From: an uncultured Subdoligranulum sp.
GTDB lineage: Bacteria; Bacillota; Clostridia; Oscillospirales; Ruminococcaceae
DNA: 33,964 bases
Assembly: GCA_904374465.1 (NCBI GenBank)
Contig: CAJFFY010000037.1
Span: 1 to 33,964, forward strand
Direction: 5' to 3'
Shown here: piece by piece, positions 32,130-33,964 of the stretch
How the letters are laid out: each line of letters opens with the position of its first letter
Position numbering within the stretch: position 1 is the first letter of the stretch
The notes under the pieces: generated by a model
Databases searched by the model: none
The model's input: the letters and a program-made list of their open reading frames with translations, nothing else
What the model was told of the DNA's origin: nothing
Made by a program: the position numbers and the translations under genes

Positions 32130-33584
32130 ATGGACGAGGTCACAAAACAATGGAGTCTGTGCGGCAGGCAGGTGGATTGCACCTACCGGGAGAAAGCGGT
32201 GCCGGACGGTAAGGTTCGGATCACCGGGAACTGGTGCTGCGGCCGGTATGAAAACCTGAAAATCCGCAGCACCGTGAAAAAGGAAACCGACGTAGAACAG
32301 TATCTGAAGAGACAGATCGAAAAACAGCTGATGGCGTACCTGCGCGAGGAACAGGCAGGCGTGTCGTCGGAAGCCCCGGAGAGAAGTCCCACCCTGATGG
32401 AACTCTACCGGCAGAAATACCGGCAGTATTTCAACGAACACGACTGGCTGCCTTCCACCCGGGACAATTACGACCGGGACTACCGCCTGCGGCTGCTGTG
32501 CGGGAATCTGGAAGAAAAAGGGGCGCGGCAGATCACCGAGGAGGATATTGCCCGGCGGATGGAAGCGCTGGCAGAGCAGCCCCAGAAAGTCCGGCCCCAT
32601 AAGAAAAGCCGGCAAGCGGAACGGATGAAAGCCCTTTGGATTCTGCTGTGCCGGTTTCTGGAATTTCTGGTGGAGGAAGGGGATCTGCGCTGCAGCCCCA
32701 TCCCGGAACGTACCTTGAAGAAGCTGGACATTGCGAAGGAACAGCTGCAGCCAACGGCCCGGGAACTGTATAACCGGCGGTTCGGCAAGCAGACGCTGAC
32801 CCGGCAGGAATGCGCCCGGCTGCTGGCGATGGTGGAACAGTCAGAAAATCCCCTGGCCCTGGCCTGTGCCCTGATGCTGCTTCAAGGCATGCGTGACGGT
32901 GAAGTCTGCGGCCTCAATTTTGATTGTCTCAAAACAACGGAAAACGGCCTGCCCTTTATCCAGATAGAGTGCCAGGATGAAAAGGACAAAGCAAAGAAGG
33001 CAAAGCGCAGCGTTACCGACTGGCTGAAAAGCAAAAACAGCTACCGCACCCTGCCTTGCACCCCGACGGTCGTGCGCCTGATCCGCCGGCAGCAGGCGTG
33101 GATTCGACGCCGTCACCCCGAACTGACCGAAGAACAGCTGGCGGAGCTGCCGCTGCTCTGGGTGGAAACACAGAAGGGACGGCGCAATCTTGTGCCAGGA
33201 GAGCGCCGGGCCACCACCAGGGATGTGGGCAAAATGGGACGGGAGATGCTGGATCAGTGTATGGAGGAGGGCACCGAAAAAATTCTGATCAACGAGGAGG
33301 ACACCGACCTGGAGGAAGGGGCCGGGTCCTGCGAAGAAAATCTCACCGCCTACGCACTGCGCCATACCTACTGCACGGGCCTGAGCATTGCCACCGACCT
33401 GACCGACGAGGAGATAGCCTACTGCATGGGTCATCAAAGTCCGACGGGCAGCCGCCTGCGGATGAATGAGGATAAACAGCGGCGTCTGCTGCTGGCCCAT
33501 GAGGCCTACGAGGCAGCCTTCGCCGGTGATATGGCCCCGCCGGAACCTGTTTGCGGCGGGGATGCCAAAGAAGACGCTTCCTGA
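32130..33584 (+). CDS. Tyrosine recombinase-like protein 3, lacking the expected nucleophile Tyr
   Basis: A 484-aa integrase-like protein. Residues about 1-75 resemble an arm-binding region, about 90-205 a SAM-like core-binding domain, and about 225-450 the catalytic domain. Arg255 (QGMRDGEVCGL), Arg411-His412 in YALRHTY and His435 in MGHQ fit the R-R-H residues, but the first His of HxxRH is Tyr408, and no Tyr occurs about nine residues after His435, where Arg444 stands instead. Nearest candidate is in AHEAYEAAF. ATG at 32130 follows AAAGGAG, 5 nt after the stop of gene 2, so the two are cotranslated. It may be inactive alone or use a displaced Tyr. Confidence 0.75.
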   Translation: MDEVTKQWSLCGRQVDCTYREKAVPDGKVRITGNWCCGRYENLKIRSTVKKETDVEQYLKRQIEKQLMAYLREEQAGVSSEAPERSPTLMELYRQKYRQYFNEHDWLPSTRDNYDRDYRLRLLCGNLEEKGARQITEEDIARRMEALAEQPQKVRPHKKSRQAERMKALWILLCRFLEFLVEEGDLRCSPIPERTLKKLDIAKEQLQPTARELYNRRFGKQTLTRQECARLLAMVEQSENPLALACALMLLQGMRDGEVCGLNFDCLKTTENGLPFIQIECQDEKDKAKKAKRSVTDWLKSKNSYRTLPCTPTVVRLIRRQQAWIRRRHPELTEEQLAELPLLWVETQKGRRNLVPGERRATTRDVGKMGREMLDQCMEEGTEKILINEEDTDLEEGAGSCEENLTAYALRHTYCTGLSIATDLTDEEIAYCMGHQSPTGSRLRMNEDKQRRLLLAHEAYEAAFAGDMAPPEPVCGGDAKEDAS

Positions 33585-33653
33585 CTTGCAGGGAGGATAG
33601 CCTGCCCTGCGGAAAGCAGTAAAAAGAACACAGGTACCATGAAACAACAAACT

Positions 33654-33674
33654 CCCCGCAGGCAACCTGCGGGG
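33654..33674. terminator. Hairpin between convergent recombinase genes
   Basis: CCCCGCAGG (33654-33662) pairs perfectly with CCTGCGGGG (33666-33674) around a CAA loop. It lies after the stop codons of both recombinase-like gene 3 and the leftward fragment. T-tracts on either side are short. Confidence 0.6.
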
Positions 33675-33682
33675 AAAATCTT

Positions 33683-33880
33683 TCATACGGCGGCCGGCCC
33701 GGCGGGGGCGGCACGGAACCAGCCGCAGGCCGGGGTGATGCAATCCATCTGCCGGTGCATGGCCTCCAGCCGGGGATGCAGGTAAAAGGTCTGGGTGGTG
33801 CCCACATCGGCATGGCCCAGCATACCGCTCAGCGTCAGAATGTCCATGCCGTGCTCGATGGCCCGGGTGGCAAAGGTGTG
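33683..33880 (-). pseudogene. C-terminal fragment of a fourth tyrosine recombinase
   Basis: Read leftward, the sequence encodes HTFATRAIEHGMDILTLSGMLGH, then ADVGTTQTFYLHP and a short tail to a TGA at 33685-33683. This is a canonical XerC/D-type C-terminus with the LRHT-derived HTF, the GH motif and the nucleophile Tyr nine to eleven residues later. Coding similarity stops abruptly at the His codon (33880-33878); the upstream codons are GGG and a TAA stop, so the rest of the gene has been cut off. Unlike the three recombinase-like genes before it, this piece keeps normal catalytic residues, and it has the high G+C of the core genome. Confidence 0.8.
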
Positions 33881-33964
33881 CCCTTACGGTATAATTACGA
33901 CAAACCGGAAAAGCCCCGTAGGATCAAGGGTTTTGAGGTTTTCAGTCTGATTTTTTCATCCTTT
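33881..33964. other. Foreign-looking sequence beyond the recombinase breakpoint
   Basis: After the breakpoint the sequence turns AT-rich and contains GGTATAATTACG, a possible -10 element reading rightward, and CTGATTTTTTC. It could be the end of an insertion sequence that interrupted the recombinase gene, but no terminal inverted repeat or transposase frame can be checked because the window ends 84 bases later. Confidence 0.35.

Overview
The window is GC-rich chromosomal DNA from a Gram-positive, probably gut-dwelling bacterium of the Ruminococcaceae/Oscillospiraceae (Faecalibacterium, Subdoligranulum or Gemmiger type). That placement is inference from high G+C with Firmicutes-style AGGAGG ribosome sites, an LPxTG-type wall protein, a KtrAB-type potassium system and a heterodimeric ABC exporter typical of Clostridia; no 16S gene is present to confirm it.

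Layout. (1) 1-7606: a structured leader and a 2485-aa wall-anchored adhesin with a fibro-slime-like domain, two SpaA/Cna_B-like domains, twelve pilin-type isopeptide repeats and an IPQTG sorting signal. (2) 7649-7782: terminators and a palindrome between convergent genes. (3) Minus strand, 16528 down to 7811: a surface-polysaccharide operon (MBOAT acyltransferase, SGNH acyltransferase-like protein, surface-carbohydrate/glycosyltransferase-like protein, Wzx-like flippase), then a GNAT acetyltransferase, hflX, and gltX with its own promoter. gltX carries a one-base frameshift. (4) Plus strand, 16651-27394: trkH/ktrB behind a leader ending in an intrinsic terminator, trkA/ktrA, a GT39-like membrane glycosyltransferase, a KDG-kinase-like PfkB kinase, a lipoprotein, a DMT permease and a two-gene ABC exporter. 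(5) 27500-27575: initiator tRNA-fMet with its promoter and terminator. (6) 27576-33964: an accessory region with extragenic palindromes, a divergent XRE regulator/SLOG gene pair around a perfect 30-bp palindrome, a Phd/YefM-like protein, three consecutive tyrosine-recombinase-like genes, each apparently missing different catalytic residues, and a truncated fourth recombinase abutting foreign-looking sequence at the window edge.

How it fits together. The left part is mostly cell-surface construction: adhesin, polysaccharide export and O-acylation, and perhaps lipid-linked sugar transfer. The middle is housekeeping and transport. The right part resembles an integrative element or its debris next to tRNA-fMet. 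The most unusual material is there: the XRE/SLOG operator unit and the set of degenerate recombinases. The possible attenuator in front of the potassium transporter is the best RNA-level candidate. All motif assignments and alignments were made by eye.
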